The translations under genes were made by a program, and so were the position numbers. The notes beneath the pieces are model-generated. The model was given only the letters and a program-made list of their open reading frames with translations, was not told where the DNA came from and did no database searches. From Alistipes sp. (GTDB lineage Bacteria; Bacteroidota; Bacteroidia; Bacteroidales; Rikenellaceae), in contig JAGBTQ010000005.1 of the NCBI GenBank assembly GCA_017631275.1, positions 1 to 64,000 of the forward strand: 64,000 nucleotides of DNA, written 5' to 3'. Within the stretch, counting starts at the first letter, position 1; every line of letters starts with the position of its first letter. This document shows, piece after piece, positions 16,709 to 25,066 of the stretch.

Positions 16709-17425
16709 CTATTTTAAGACATTGGCAATACGTTTTGCCACCTCCTCATAAGTTTCGCGCACATGACCAAGGTCACGACGGAAACGATCCTTATCCATGC
16801 GCTCGCCAGTGACGGTGTCCCACAAGCGGCAAGTGTCGGGCGTAAGCTCGTCGGCAAGAACAAGGTTGCCCTGAGCATCACGACCAAACTCAATCTTGAA
16901 ATCTACGAGTGTGATACCCGCCTTAGCAAGCACCTCCTTAAGGAGTATATTTGTTTTAGCCGAGATCTCGTAGATTACAGCCAACTCGTCGTACGACACC
17001 AAGCCCAAAGCTACGGCATGGTGGTCGTTAATGAGTGGGTCGCCAAGCTCATCGCCACGCAAGCATAGGTCGAAAATGGTGTTATCAGGCTCGAGACCCT
17101 CCTCCAAACCAAGACGCTTAGCCATAGAGCCAGCTATGATGTTGCGCACGATAATCTCCAATGGGATATGCTCGACAACACGACACAACTGCTCGTCAGC
17201 AGCCACCTGCTCTACGTAATGAGTTGCCACACCCCGTGAGTTAAGGTAGCCAAGCAGCATTGACGAGATAGCGCAGTTCATCTTGCCCTTATTCTCAATC
17301 TTTGCTCGCTTGATGTTGTAGAATGCCGTAGCATCGTCCTTAAAGCGAATAACTACCTTACCTTCATCATCGGTGCGATATATCTGCTTGCTCTTACCTT
17401 CGTATTGAAGTTCTAACTTTGTCAT
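16709..17425 (-). CDS. purC: SAICAR synthetase
   Basis: Joins aspartate to CAIR with ATP to form SAICAR. The N-terminus YEGKSKQIYRTDDEGKVVIRFKDD is the family signature, followed by VRNIIAGS and DFKIEFGRD (metal/ATP site), then LADELTPDTCRLWD. 238 aa, single-domain bacterial form. It lies 5 nt after purL and 8 nt before purF. Confidence 0.97.
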   Translation of the reverse strand: MTKLELQYEGKSKQIYRTDDEGKVVIRFKDDATAFYNIKRAKIENKGKMNCAISSMLLGYLNSRGVATHYVEQVAADEQLCRVVEHIPLEIIVRNIIAGSMAKRLGLEEGLEPDNTIFDLCLRGDELGDPLINDHHAVALGLVSYDELAVIYEISAKTNILLKEVLAKAGITLVDFKIEFGRDAQGNLVLADELTPDTCRLWDTVTGERMDKDRFRRDLGHVRETYEEVAKRIANVLK

Positions 17426-17430
17426 AACAA

Positions 17431-20400
17431 CTATTTGTTAAGAAAGTAGTTTACAGCATTTGCGAAGATATCCTGAATCTTCTCGCCGTGGATATTCTTC
17501 ATAAGGTCGCGCTCATAACGCTCGGTGTGGCCCATCTTACCCAAGATCTGACCTGATGGGTCGATAATACCCTCGATACCGAAGCTTGAGCCGTTAGGGT
17601 TATATGGCGAGTCGGTTGTTGGACGGCTCTCAGCATCAACATACTGGAATGCTACCTGACCATTGCGGAAGAGCTGCTCAGCGAGCTGGTCGCTAACAAC
17701 AAACTTACCCTCACCGTGGCTAACAGCGATGGAGTGGATATCGCCCACCTCGAACGACTTGAGCCATGGCGATGCAGTAGTACCGACACGTGTTGATACA
17801 ATCTGCGAGATATGACGGTTTATGTCGTTACGGAACAATGTTGGCGACTCCTTGGTTGTCATACCCAAGCGGCCGTAAGGCAACAAGCCCGACTTAACCA
17901 ATGCCTGGAAGCCATTACAGATACCAAGCATCAAGCCACCACGATCCAACAAGGCATGGATAGCATCGGCAACAACCTTATTGTTGAGCACATTAGCAAT
18001 AAACTTACCGCTACCATCTGGCTCATCACCTGCTGAGAAGCCACCAGCCAAAGCCATGATATGGCAACGGTCGATATTCTCCTTCATCTCCTCGATAGAG
18101 GCAAATACATCCTCACCTGTAAGGTTCTTGAACACAGTCATATGAACCTCGGCACCAGCACGCTCAAAGGCACGAGCAGTGTCGTAGTCGCAGTTAGTAC
18201 CAGGGAATACAGGGATATATACCTTAACCTTATCTACCTTAGGGCCAGCATACTGCTTAACAAAGCCCTTACCGTCACTTATGCGGGTAGGCTCACCAGC
18301 CTTACCCTTATCGGCATAGATAGTAGTATATTTCTCGGTGTTAGCCTCGAGCAACTCGCCCAATGGAAGACGTGTACCATTTACGAAGATTGCCTCCTCG
18401 TTAATTGTCTTACCGATGAGCTCCACCGATGGGTGGTTGAGTGTGCGGCAGCTTTCAACAACGATAGAGCCATAAGAGTAGTTATACAACATCTGCTCAT
18501 CGCACTCTACAGAGGCACCAATCTTATTACCAAACGACATCTTTGCCACAGCCTCGGCAACACCACCAAAGCCAACAGCCCATGCCGACTTGATGTCGCC
18601 CTGCATAATCTTCTCCGACACGAAGTCGAAGTTAGACTTGAGCTGCTCAACACATGGCATATAGTTAGCCTCAGGTGTGTGACGTACTATATATATATAG
18701 TTGCCTCCCTCTTTAAACTCTGGGCTGATGACGTTGCGCGCATCAACAGTAGTAATACCGAATGCCATGAGCATTGGTGGCACGTTGATATCGCGGAAAG
18801 TACCACTCATAGAGTCCTTACCACCGATAGATGGCAAGCCGAGCTCTACCTGCATCTTTAAAGCACCAAGCAACGCTGAGAGTGGTTTACCCCACGATGT
18901 AGCGTCGGTCATACGCTCGAAATACTCCTGGTATGAGAAGCGCATGTTGTTGTAGCGAGCACCCGCAGCAACAACCTTAGCACAAGCATCAACAACGGCG
19001 TATGCTGCACCATGGTATGGACTCCACTTCGCAATAAATGGGTTGTAGCCATATGCCATGATGCTTGCTGTGTTAGTAAAGCCGCCACCTACTGGCAACT
19101 TCTGCACAGACACCTGAGTCTCGGTGCACTGAGTCTTACCACCATAAGGCATCAACACTGTTGAAGCACCAATGGTAGAGTCAAACATCTCAATAAGTCC
19201 CTTCTGTGATAGTACGTTATCGTCCGAAAGGTTGTTCTTCATGCGCTTAGTGGTAGTAACACCCTCGACCTTACGCTCGAATGGGTTGATATTCTCCACT
19301 GCGCCAATATTAATCTTTGTATAGTGCTTAGCACCTGCCGAGTCGATAAAGTCGCGTGAAAGGTCAACAACAACCTTATCCTCCCAGTACATACGCATAC
19401 GACGAGTGTCGGTAACATCGGCAACATACGTAACCTCGACATTCTCCTCGTGGCACAATGCCATAAACTGCTCCATGTCCTTGCGCTCGATGACTACCGA
19501 CATACGCTCCTGCGACTCGCTGATAGCCAACTCCGAGAAGTTCAAGCCCTTATACTTTGTAGGCACACGGTCGAGGTAGATATCCAAGCCATCGGTAAGC
19601 TCACCAATAGCCACACTCACACCACCAGCACCAAAGTCGTTCGACTTCTTAATGAGGCGAGTAACGTCGCCACGACGGAACAAGCGCGATAGCTTGCGCT
19701 CCTCAGGAGCATTACCCTTCTGCACCTCCGAGCTACACTCCTCCAACGAGTTTAGTGTATGCTCCTTAGATGAACCTGTTGCACCACCAACGCCATCACG
19801 GCCTGTGCGACCACCAAGCAACAATACTACATCGCCTGGCGCAGGGCTCTCACGGCGCACATTGTCAGCCTTAACAGCACCAACAACAGCACCTACCTCC
19901 AAGCGCTTAGCAACATAGTCGGGGTGGTAAACCTCACGCACGTGTGTTGTAGCCAAACCAATCTGGTTACCATAGCTCGAGTAGCCTGCAGCAGCCTTTG
20001 TTGAGATGATGCGCTGTGGAAGCTTACCCTCCATAGTCTCATCAACAGGCTTGTAGATATCGCCAGCACCCGTAACACGCATAGCCTGGTAAACATAGCT
20101 ACGACCTGACAATGGGTCACGAATAGCGCCACCAAGACATGTTGAAGCACCACCAAATGGCTCGATCTCTGTTGGGTGGTTGTGTGTCTCATTCTTGAAC
20201 TGAAGCAACCAGCGCTGCATCTCACCATCAACATCAACATTCACGAAGATAGAGCAAGCGTTATTCTCCTCACTCTGCTCCATATCATCGAGCTTGCCAT
20301 GTTTCTTAAGGTAGCGAGCACCGATTGTTGCAAGCTCCATAAGGCAAAGGCTCTTATTCTCGCGACCAAGCTCCTGGCGAATGTTACGCATAAGCTCGAG

Positions 20401-21138
20401 CGACGACTCAAACTCAGCCTTCATGAACGACTCGTCGAGGGTAATCTCCTCAATCTCGGTAGTGAAGGTTGTATGACGGCAGTGGTCGCTCCAATATGTA
20501 TCGAGGATGCGAAGCTCTGTCTCCATAGGGTCGCGACCCTCCTGCTTGAAGTAGTTTACAACCTCGCGCAAGTCATCGGCATTCATAGCCAAGCCATTAG
20601 CCTTGCAGTATGGAGCAAGCTCCTCCTCCTTCATATTGCGGAAGCCCTCGAGAACAGGTACTGGCTTAATCTCTGCCGACTCGGCATCGCTCAACACCTC
20701 AAGGTTCTTCTTGCGCGACTCAACAGCGTTGATATAGTACTTCTCGATGCGAGCCAAAACCTCAGGGGTTACGCTGGCATCGAACACAAGAATGTGTGAC
20801 GACTTAATCTTAACCTCGGCATTAGGCTCGATAAGGTGTACGCAGTCAACAGCAGATGCGGCACGCTGATCGAACTGACCTGGAAGGAACTCAACAGCAA
20901 GGAATGGCATACCAGCCATGTCGCACTCGTCAGTCACCAAGTCGGTAACAACCTCACCAAATACTGAGTAACGGCTCTTCTCAACAAGCTCGTCGCTGAA
21001 GCCGAAGAGGTCGTAAACATTGATATAACGGAGGCTCTCGATATTTAGGCCAAGGTTTGTATTTAGCTCACGACGCAAGGTCTCAGCTTCGACCTGAAAT
21101 CGTGGATATTTCTCAACAAATATACGGCGATTCTTCAT
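17431..21138 (-). CDS. purL: Phosphoribosylformylglycinamidine synthase, single-chain
   Basis: Converts FGAR to FGAM with glutamine and ATP (step 4). It is the large one-chain form (1235 aa) in which PurS-like, PurL and glutaminase parts are fused. GGRTGRDGVGGATGSS is in the central ATP domain. The C-terminal class I glutaminase has an intact nucleophile Cys in LGICNGFQAL and HGEGKF near the end, unlike CarA in the neighbouring operon. The open frame runs 77 codons further upstream, but that part overlaps purE in another frame; the ATG at 21138 (MKNRRIFVEKYPRF) is the expected start. Confidence 0.96.
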   Translation of the reverse strand: MKNRRIFVEKYPRFQVEAETLRRELNTNLGLNIESLRYINVYDLFGFSDELVEKSRYSVFGEVVTDLVTDECDMAGMPFLAVEFLPGQFDQRAASAVDCVHLIEPNAEVKIKSSHILVFDASVTPEVLARIEKYYINAVESRKKNLEVLSDAESAEIKPVPVLEGFRNMKEEELAPYCKANGLAMNADDLREVVNYFKQEGRDPMETELRILDTYWSDHCRHTTFTTEIEEITLDESFMKAEFESSLELMRNIRQELGRENKSLCLMELATIGARYLKKHGKLDDMEQSEENNACSIFVNVDVDGEMQRWLLQFKNETHNHPTEIEPFGGASTCLGGAIRDPLSGRSYVYQAMRVTGAGDIYKPVDETMEGKLPQRIISTKAAAGYSSYGNQIGLATTHVREVYHPDYVAKRLEVGAVVGAVKADNVRRESPAPGDVVLLLGGRTGRDGVGGATGSSKEHTLNSLEECSSEVQKGNAPEERKLSRLFRRGDVTRLIKKSNDFGAGGVSVAIGELTDGLDIYLDRVPTKYKGLNFSELAISESQERMSVVIERKDMEQFMALCHEENVEVTYVADVTDTRRMRMYWEDKVVVDLSRDFIDSAGAKHYTKINIGAVENINPFERKVEGVTTTKRMKNNLSDDNVLSQKGLIEMFDSTIGASTVLMPYGGKTQCTETQVSVQKLPVGGGFTNTASIMAYGYNPFIAKWSPYHGAAYAVVDACAKVVAAGARYNNMRFSYQEYFERMTDATSWGKPLSALLGALKMQVELGLPSIGGKDSMSGTFRDINVPPMLMAFGITTVDARNVISPEFKEGGNYIYIVRHTPEANYMPCVEQLKSNFDFVSEKIMQGDIKSAWAVGFGGVAEAVAKMSFGNKIGASVECDEQMLYNYSYGSIVVESCRTLNHPSVELIGKTINEEAIFVNGTRLPLGELLEANTEKYTTIYADKGKAGEPTRISDGKGFVKQYAGPKVDKVKVYIPVFPGTNCDYDTARAFERAGAEVHMTVFKNLTGEDVFASIEEMKENIDRCHIMALAGGFSAGDEPDGSGKFIANVLNNKVVADAIHALLDRGGLMLGICNGFQALVKSGLLPYGRLGMTTKESPTLFRNDINRHISQIVSTRVGTTASPWLKSFEVGDIHSIAVSHGEGKFVVSDQLAEQLFRNGQVAFQYVDAESRPTTDSPYNPNGSSFGIEGIIDPSGQILGKMGHTERYERDLMKNIHGEKIQDIFANAVNYFLNK

Positions 21139-21163
21139 AATCGTTTTTGGGGTTAATGAGGGT

Positions 21164-21640
21164 TTAGCACTGTGGAAGCTCTGCAGCAAGCACCTTCTCA
21201 GTCTGAGCCTTGCGGAAAGCGATAAGACGCTCCTCAAGAGCCTTGTCGGTAAGGGCAAATATAGATGCAGCAATAAGCGCAGCATTCTTAGCGCCATTGA
21301 TGGCTGTGGTAGAAACAGGGATACCACCAGGCATCTGCACGATAGAGAGCAAAGAGTCCATACCGCCAAGAGCCGATGTCTTGATAGGCACGCCGATAAC
21401 AGGAACAGTGGTCAATGCCGCAGTAACACCTGCAACGTGTGCAGCGCCACCAGCACCAGCGATAATAGCGCCGATACCACGCTCACGAGCTGCCTCAGCA
21501 TACTCAACCATAAGGTGTGGAGTGCGGTGTGCGCTGATAACACGCTTCTCGTACTCGATACCCAACTCTTCCAAAGTCTCAACAGCGGCCTTCATTACAT
21601 CCCAGTCGCTGGTAGAACCCATAATAACTGCTACTTTCAT
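21164..21640 (-). CDS. purE: N5-carboxyaminoimidazole ribonucleotide mutase
   Basis: Class I Pur[11 protein letters not shown] at 7-16, SAHRTP with His38, and [11 protein letters not shown] in the catalytic loop. It isomerises N5-CAIR to CAIR; class I enzymes normally work with PurK, which is not in this window. 158 aa. It is the first gene of the purine operon and starts about 30 nt after an intrinsic terminator that ends a small leader ORF, so its expression may depend on read-through. Confidence 0.95.
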   Translation of the reverse strand: MKVAVIMGSTSDWDVMKAAVETLEELGIEYEKRVISAHRTPHLMVEYAEAARERGIGAIIAGAGGAAHVAGVTAALTTVPVIGVPIKTSALGGMDSLLSIVQMPGGIPVSTTAINGAKNAALIAASIFALTDKALEERLIAFRKAQTEKVLAAELPQC

Positions 21641-21668
21641 AATATTTAGTTTTATAATTCGATTTATT

Positions 21669-21707
21669 CAAAACAAAGACCGCCAAACATTTGAATGTCA
21701 GCGGTCT
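21669..21707 (-). terminator. Leader terminator upstream of purE (possible attenuator)
   Basis: On the minus strand AGACCGC (21707-21701) pairs with GCGGTCT (21683-21677); an inner stem ACATT/AATGT extends it. TTTGTTTTG follows. The hairpin begins 8 nt after the stop codon of the small ORF and ends about 30 nt before purE. No good promoter is visible between it and purE. Confidence 0.7.
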
Positions 21708-21715
21708 ATAACTTT

Positions 21716-21880
21716 TCATACTCTACCCTCAAAGCGCTTTACGGCTACACCATACGCACACAACACCTCACCGAATAGTTGCATACCATGCTCTTGCAAG
21801 GCATCATGCGCTATTTTCGAGCCATACATGCTACGAATTTTCATGGTTGAAGTGTTTGGATATAGAGTTATTATATTCAT
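21716..21880 (-). CDS. Small ORF in the purine operon leader
   Basis: A 54-codon ORF (MNIITLYPNTST, then MKIRSMYGSKIAHDAL; an internal ATG at 21844 would give 42 aa). The promoter -7 box TATCTTTG ends 4 nt upstream of the first ATG, so the message would be nearly leaderless. Codon use resembles real genes here. The ORF ends 8 nt before an intrinsic terminator that precedes purE. It may be an attenuation leader peptide or a small independent protein; I recognise no family. Confidence 0.5.
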   Translation of the reverse strand: MNIITLYPNTSTMKIRSMYGSKIAHDALQEHGMQLFGEVLCAYGVAVKRFEGRV

Positions 21881-21884
21881 GCAA

Positions 21885-21915
21885 CAAAGATAGTAATAAT
21901 TTCTTAAATAAGAAA
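21885..21915 (-). promoter_or_regulatory. Purine operon leader promoter
   Basis: On the minus strand TTTC (21915-21912), 19 nt, TATCTTTG (21892-21885). The -33 box has one mismatch; the -7 box is perfect. The predicted start is near 21880. Confidence 0.6.
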
Positions 21916-22024
21916 TAGTCCAAAGTGCTTTTATCAACTTTTTATGAACAAACGCCAATTATGACACAAAGAGTAATCGGAATAACGGAGAAAATAGGGA
22001 TTACAAACCAGGTCGGGCGATGCG

Positions 22025-22042
22025 AAAATTTAGATAAATTTT
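22025..22042. promoter_or_regulatory. Operator-like palindrome 1
   Basis: Perfect inverted repeat AAAATTTA-GA-TAAATTTT, about 110 bp upstream of the purine leader promoter. It shares the pattern AWAATTTW-NN-WAAATTWT with palindrome 2. AT-rich sequence makes chance matches easier. Confidence 0.4.
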
Positions 22043-22491
22043 TACGTTTTAGGAAATTGCGAAAGTTCATTGATTTAATAGTAAATTTGGAGAGATTAAA
22101 GAGTATAGAGAGTTTAAAATAACATATCAAAGCATTACAAAATATAACAATCATTATATTCCTTAATGTCAATAAACTCACTATATTATACAATAGCCAT
22201 AAATCTACTAAATATATCCACTAAAAACAGCACGCATCACCACAGCCACTAATCAAACAATTTAATGCAAAATAAGAGATAAAGTTTAAGACAAAAAGAC
22301 AATAAAGATATAAAGAACAAAATGATGGTCACGGACAAAATAAAATAAGATACACGACATCGTTTTATCTTTTTACCATTATATTCTTTTATCTTTGAAA
22401 CAATCTTTTCGACCAACCACATTTTACTCTACATCTCTGGCTCTATTCATGTTATGAGAATACTACCCACCACACCACGTAAACCACCCCT

Positions 22492-22509
22492 ATAATTTTG
22501 TAAAATTAT
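22492..22509. promoter_or_regulatory. Operator-like palindrome 2
   Basis: Perfect inverted repeat ATAATTTT-GT-AAAATTAT ending 11 bp before the -33 box of the pyr promoter, a usual position for an activator or repressor site. Confidence 0.45.
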
Positions 22510-22520
22510 CACCACAAACT

Positions 22521-22552
22521 ATTGCACAGTTCATAAAAAATCTTTATCTTTG
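22521..22552 (+). promoter_or_regulatory. Pyrimidine operon promoter
   Basis: ATTG (22521-22524), 20 nt, TATCTTTG (22545-22552). The -7 box is perfect. Transcription should start near 22557, giving a leader of about 155 nt before pyrC. Confidence 0.75.
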
Positions 22553-22571
22553 CGCAAATTATAATAATATT

Positions 22572-22676
22572 ATGAAACAAGCGCTAAATAACCGTTGTAA
22601 TTACACTCCTAAGCAGGAGCAGATGTCGGGTTATTTTCCCTTGTTTAATTCATTTGGAAATACTGTTTTTAACTAA
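22572..22676 (+). CDS. Leader peptide of the pyrimidine operon
   Basis: A 34-codon ORF starting MKQALNNRCNYTPKQEQ and ending GYFPLFNSFGNTVFN. It begins about 15 nt after the predicted transcription start and stops 4 nt before the terminator hairpin that precedes pyrC. Its second half is rich in Phe/Tyr, so the RNA is U-rich (TTATTTTCCC, TTGTTTAATTCATTTGG, CTGTTTTTAAC), like the pause region of the E. coli pyrBI leader. A ribosome near the stop codon would cover the 5' arm of the terminator. The role as an attenuation leader is inferred from layout; translation itself is not proven. Confidence 0.7.
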   Translation: MKQALNNRCNYTPKQEQMSGYFPLFNSFGNTVFN

Positions 22677-22680
22677 TATT

Positions 22681-22708
22681 GGCGACTCTTTGGGTCGCCT
22701 GTTTTTTT
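22681..22708 (+). terminator. pyr operon attenuator terminator
   Basis: GGCGAC (22681-22686) and GTCGCC (22694-22699) form a 6-bp GC-rich stem with loop TCTTTGG, followed by TG and seven T. It lies between the leader peptide and the pyrC start at 22713, so the operon is expressed only when it is read through. Confidence 0.9.
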
Positions 22709-22712
22709 ATAT

Positions 22713-23984
22713 ATGGCTAACCTACGAACTATCATCAAACATGGCGCTGTCTATGGCGCTGAAATCGAGGATATAGCAATCGTCGATGGTCGCATAGCAG
22801 AGCGCGCGAAGAGCATAACACCCAACGAGGGCGACAGAGTAATCGACGCTAAAGGTTTGGTTGTTGCACCAGCATTTGTCGATGTTCACGTACACCTTCG
22901 CGAGCCAGGATATGGCTACAAGGAGCGCATCGCAACCGGCACCATGGCAGCAGCACGCGGTGGCTACTCTACCGTGTGTCCAATGCCAAACCTCAACCCT
23001 GTGCCCGACTGTGTAGAGAACCTAAAGGTACAGCAGGACATCATCGAGCGCGATGCAAAGATTGAGGTACTACCCTACGCCGCAATCACCATTAGTCGCA
23101 AGGGTGAAGAGCTCGTAGACGTTGCATCGCTCCACGACAAGGTATGCGCCTTCTCGGACGACGGTAGTGGCGTGCAGGTTGATGGCATGATGGAGCGTGC
23201 CATGATGGAGGCGGTAAAGTACGACTCACTAATCGCAGCTCACTGCGAGGTAGAGGAGCTACTCAAGGGTGGCTATATCCACGATGGCGAGTACGCTCGT
23301 GAGCATGGCCACAAGGGTATATGCTCGGAGAGCGAGTGGGCACAAGTTAAGCGTGATATTGAGCTTGCCGAGAAGATTGGCTGCCGTTATCATGTATGTC
23401 ACATCTCTACAAAGGAGACTGTGCAGCTTGTGCGTGAGGCTAAGGCTCGTGGCGTGAAGGTTACGTGCGAGACAGGCCCTCACTACCTAATATTCACCGA
23501 CATGGATCTCGAGGAGGACGCACGTTGGAAGATGAACCCTCCTATTCGCTCAGCCGAGGATCGTGCAGCACTCATCGAGGGTATCAAGGACGGCACTATC
23601 GACATGATAGCTACCGACCACGCCCCACACTCTGTGGAGGAGAAGTCGCGAGGCTTGAAGGATAGCGCCATGGGCATTGTAGGTCTTGAGACCGCCTTTG
23701 CAGCACTAAACACACACCTCGTAAAGAGGGGCATCATTAGCCTTGAGCATCTTATCAAGATTATGAGCATCAACCCTCGCAAGGTATTCCGCATCGAGGG
23801 TGGTATCGAGGTTGGCCAGCGTGCCGACATCGTGCTCTTGGATACAAATAAGGAGTGGCGAGTAGATAGCAACAACTTCTACTCAATGGGCAAGATTACA
23901 ATGTTCGACGGTCGCGAGATGACGGGTGACGTTGTAATGACCCTACACCGCGGAGAGATTGTTTACGACAACAAAACAAAATAA
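22713..23984 (+). CDS. pyrC: Dihydroorotase, class I
   Basis: Zinc amidohydrolase that closes carbamoyl-aspartate to dihydroorotate. Metal ligands are visible in DVHVHLREPG (His59, His61), the Asp pair at 149-150 in FSDDGSG, and ATDHAPHSVEEK near residue 305. 423 aa is the usual length for the class I type found in Gram-positive pyr operons. It is the first structural gene, its ATG only 4 nt after the T run of the attenuator. Confidence 0.95.
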   Translation: MANLRTIIKHGAVYGAEIEDIAIVDGRIAERAKSITPNEGDRVIDAKGLVVAPAFVDVHVHLREPGYGYKERIATGTMAAARGGYSTVCPMPNLNPVPDCVENLKVQQDIIERDAKIEVLPYAAITISRKGEELVDVASLHDKVCAFSDDGSGVQVDGMMERAMMEAVKYDSLIAAHCEVEELLKGGYIHDGEYAREHGHKGICSESEWAQVKRDIELAEKIGCRYHVCHISTKETVQLVREAKARGVKVTCETGPHYLIFTDMDLEEDARWKMNPPIRSAEDRAALIEGIKDGTIDMIATDHAPHSVEEKSRGLKDSAMGIVGLETAFAALNTHLVKRGIISLEHLIKIMSINPRKVFRIEGGIEVGQRADIVLLDTNKEWRVDSNNFYSMGKITMFDGREMTGDVVMTLHRGEIVYDNKTK

Positions 23985-24001
23985 TATAAATCAAAAAGCA
24001 G

Positions 24002-25063
24002 ATGAAACCTTTTACCAAGAAACTTGTACTTGAGAATGGCAAGGAGTTTCCAGGCTATGGATTCGGTTCGAACCGCACAACGGTATGCGAAATCGTCTTC
24101 AACACCTCAATGGTGGGCTACCAGGAGATTATCTCTGACCCAACGTACACCGATCAGATTGTTGTTATGACCTACCCTCTTATGGGCAACTACGGATTTA
24201 TGGATGAGGACTTCGAGAGTAAGTTCCCAACCATGGGCGGTATGGTTGTCCGCGAGGTGTGCGAGTCGCCAAGCAACTTCCGCTACACAAAGACAATGAA
24301 CGAGACATTCGAGGAGTTGGATATCCCTGGCATCAGCGGTGTCGATACTCGTATGATTACTCGCATCATTCGCAACGAGGGCACACAGAAGGCCGTTATC
24401 GTTGACATCAACACAACTAAGGAGGAGGCTTTGGAGCTTATCCGCACCACAGCACCTCGCCACGACCTTGTTGAGCGCATCAGCTGCAAGAAGCGCTGGT
24501 TCTCACGTACGCCTAACCACAAGTGGGACGTAGTGGCTATCGACTGCGGTATTAAGTATAGCTTCATTCGCCAGCTCAACATGAAGGGTTGCAACGTGAC
24601 TATCGTGCCTTACAACTCTACTGCCGAGGAGATCATGGCATTCAACCCAGATGGTATCTTCCTCTCGAACGGTCCTGGCGACCCTGCCGACGTTCCTGGC
24701 GTATGCGAGGTTGTTAAGCAGTTGCGTGGCAAGCTACCAATCTTCGGTGTGGATCTCGGCCACCAGATTATCGCAATGTCGTACGGTGCAAAGAACGAGC
24801 GCCTAAAGTTTGGTCACCACGGTGGCAACCACCCTGTAAAGTGCTTGGAGAGTGGCAAGCTCGAGATTGTATCGCAGAACCACAACTTCGTAGTTAACGA
24901 GGAGTCGTTGGCGGGTACACCTCTTACAGTTACTCACCGCAACCTTCTTGATGGCACCATCGCAGGTATCGAGGCACCAGCCGACATGGTATTCTCTGTG
25001 CAGTATCAGCCATCGAGCAGCACAAATCTCTTTGATAAATTCATTAAACTAATGGAGGACTAG
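24002..25063 (+). CDS. carA: Carbamoyl-phosphate synthase small subunit lacking the glutaminase triad
   Basis: 353-residue CarA with a complete N-terminal domain and a class I amidotransferase fold (FLSNGPGDPADV, KFGHHGGNHPV, SQNHNF). The catalytic triad of the family (Cys269, His353, Glu355 in E. coli) is absent: the nucleophile elbow reads FGVDLGHQ with Asp251 (codon 24752-24754), and the His/Glu segment reads FSVQYQPSSS with Gln336 (25007-25009) and Ser338 (25013-25015). About eight residues after it are also missing. The flanking sequence is well conserved, so this is not a frameshift. It is expected to lack glutamine hydrolysis; CarB would then need free ammonia or another donor. carB follows after 3 nt. 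Confidence 0.9.
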   Translation: MKPFTKKLVLENGKEFPGYGFGSNRTTVCEIVFNTSMVGYQEIISDPTYTDQIVVMTYPLMGNYGFMDEDFESKFPTMGGMVVREVCESPSNFRYTKTMNETFEELDIPGISGVDTRMITRIIRNEGTQKAVIVDINTTKEEALELIRTTAPRHDLVERISCKKRWFSRTPNHKWDVVAIDCGIKYSFIRQLNMKGCNVTIVPYNSTAEEIMAFNPDGIFLSNGPGDPADVPGVCEVVKQLRGKLPIFGVDLGHQIIAMSYGAKNERLKFGHHGGNHPVKCLESGKLEIVSQNHNFVVNEESLAGTPLTVTHRNLLDGTIAGIEAPADMVFSVQYQPSSSTNLFDKFIKLMED

Positions 25064-25066
25064 AAC

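Larger units (their letters stand above)
21916..22520. other. AT-rich control region between the pur and pyr operons
   Basis: About 600 nt without a credible gene; ORFs on both strands have unlikely compositions. It contains two 8-2-8 palindromes of the same pattern (22025-22042 and 22492-22509), and a second TATCTTTG on the plus strand at 22390-22397 without a -33 partner. Both large nucleotide operons are transcribed away from here. Confidence 0.6.

Noticed and set aside
18061..18861. 266-codon ORF opposite purL
   Set aside because: Antisense shadow inside a well-defined gene; no protein-like motif.
20176..20799. 207-codon ORF opposite purL
   Set aside because: Antisense shadow inside purL; no independent support.
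21139..21369. 77-codon N-terminal extension of purL
   Set aside because: It overlaps the purE coding sequence in another frame and reads as low-complexity Leu/Arg/Ser; the natural start is at 21138.
21942..22193. 83-codon ORF (minus) and overlapping plus-strand ORF in the control region
   Set aside because: Composition driven by AT-rich DNA, mutually overlapping on opposite strands, and without a good promoter. Kept only as possible leader material.
22557..22712. Known riboswitch or T-box in the pyr leader
   Set aside because: No T-box sequence, PyrR-binding hairpin or other known aptamer core is seen; the leader is explained by ORF plus terminator.
24002..25063. Loss of the CarA triad as a sequencing error or frameshift
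   Set aside because: Three separated codons differ while the frame and all flanking conserved motifs are intact; a frameshift would have destroyed them.
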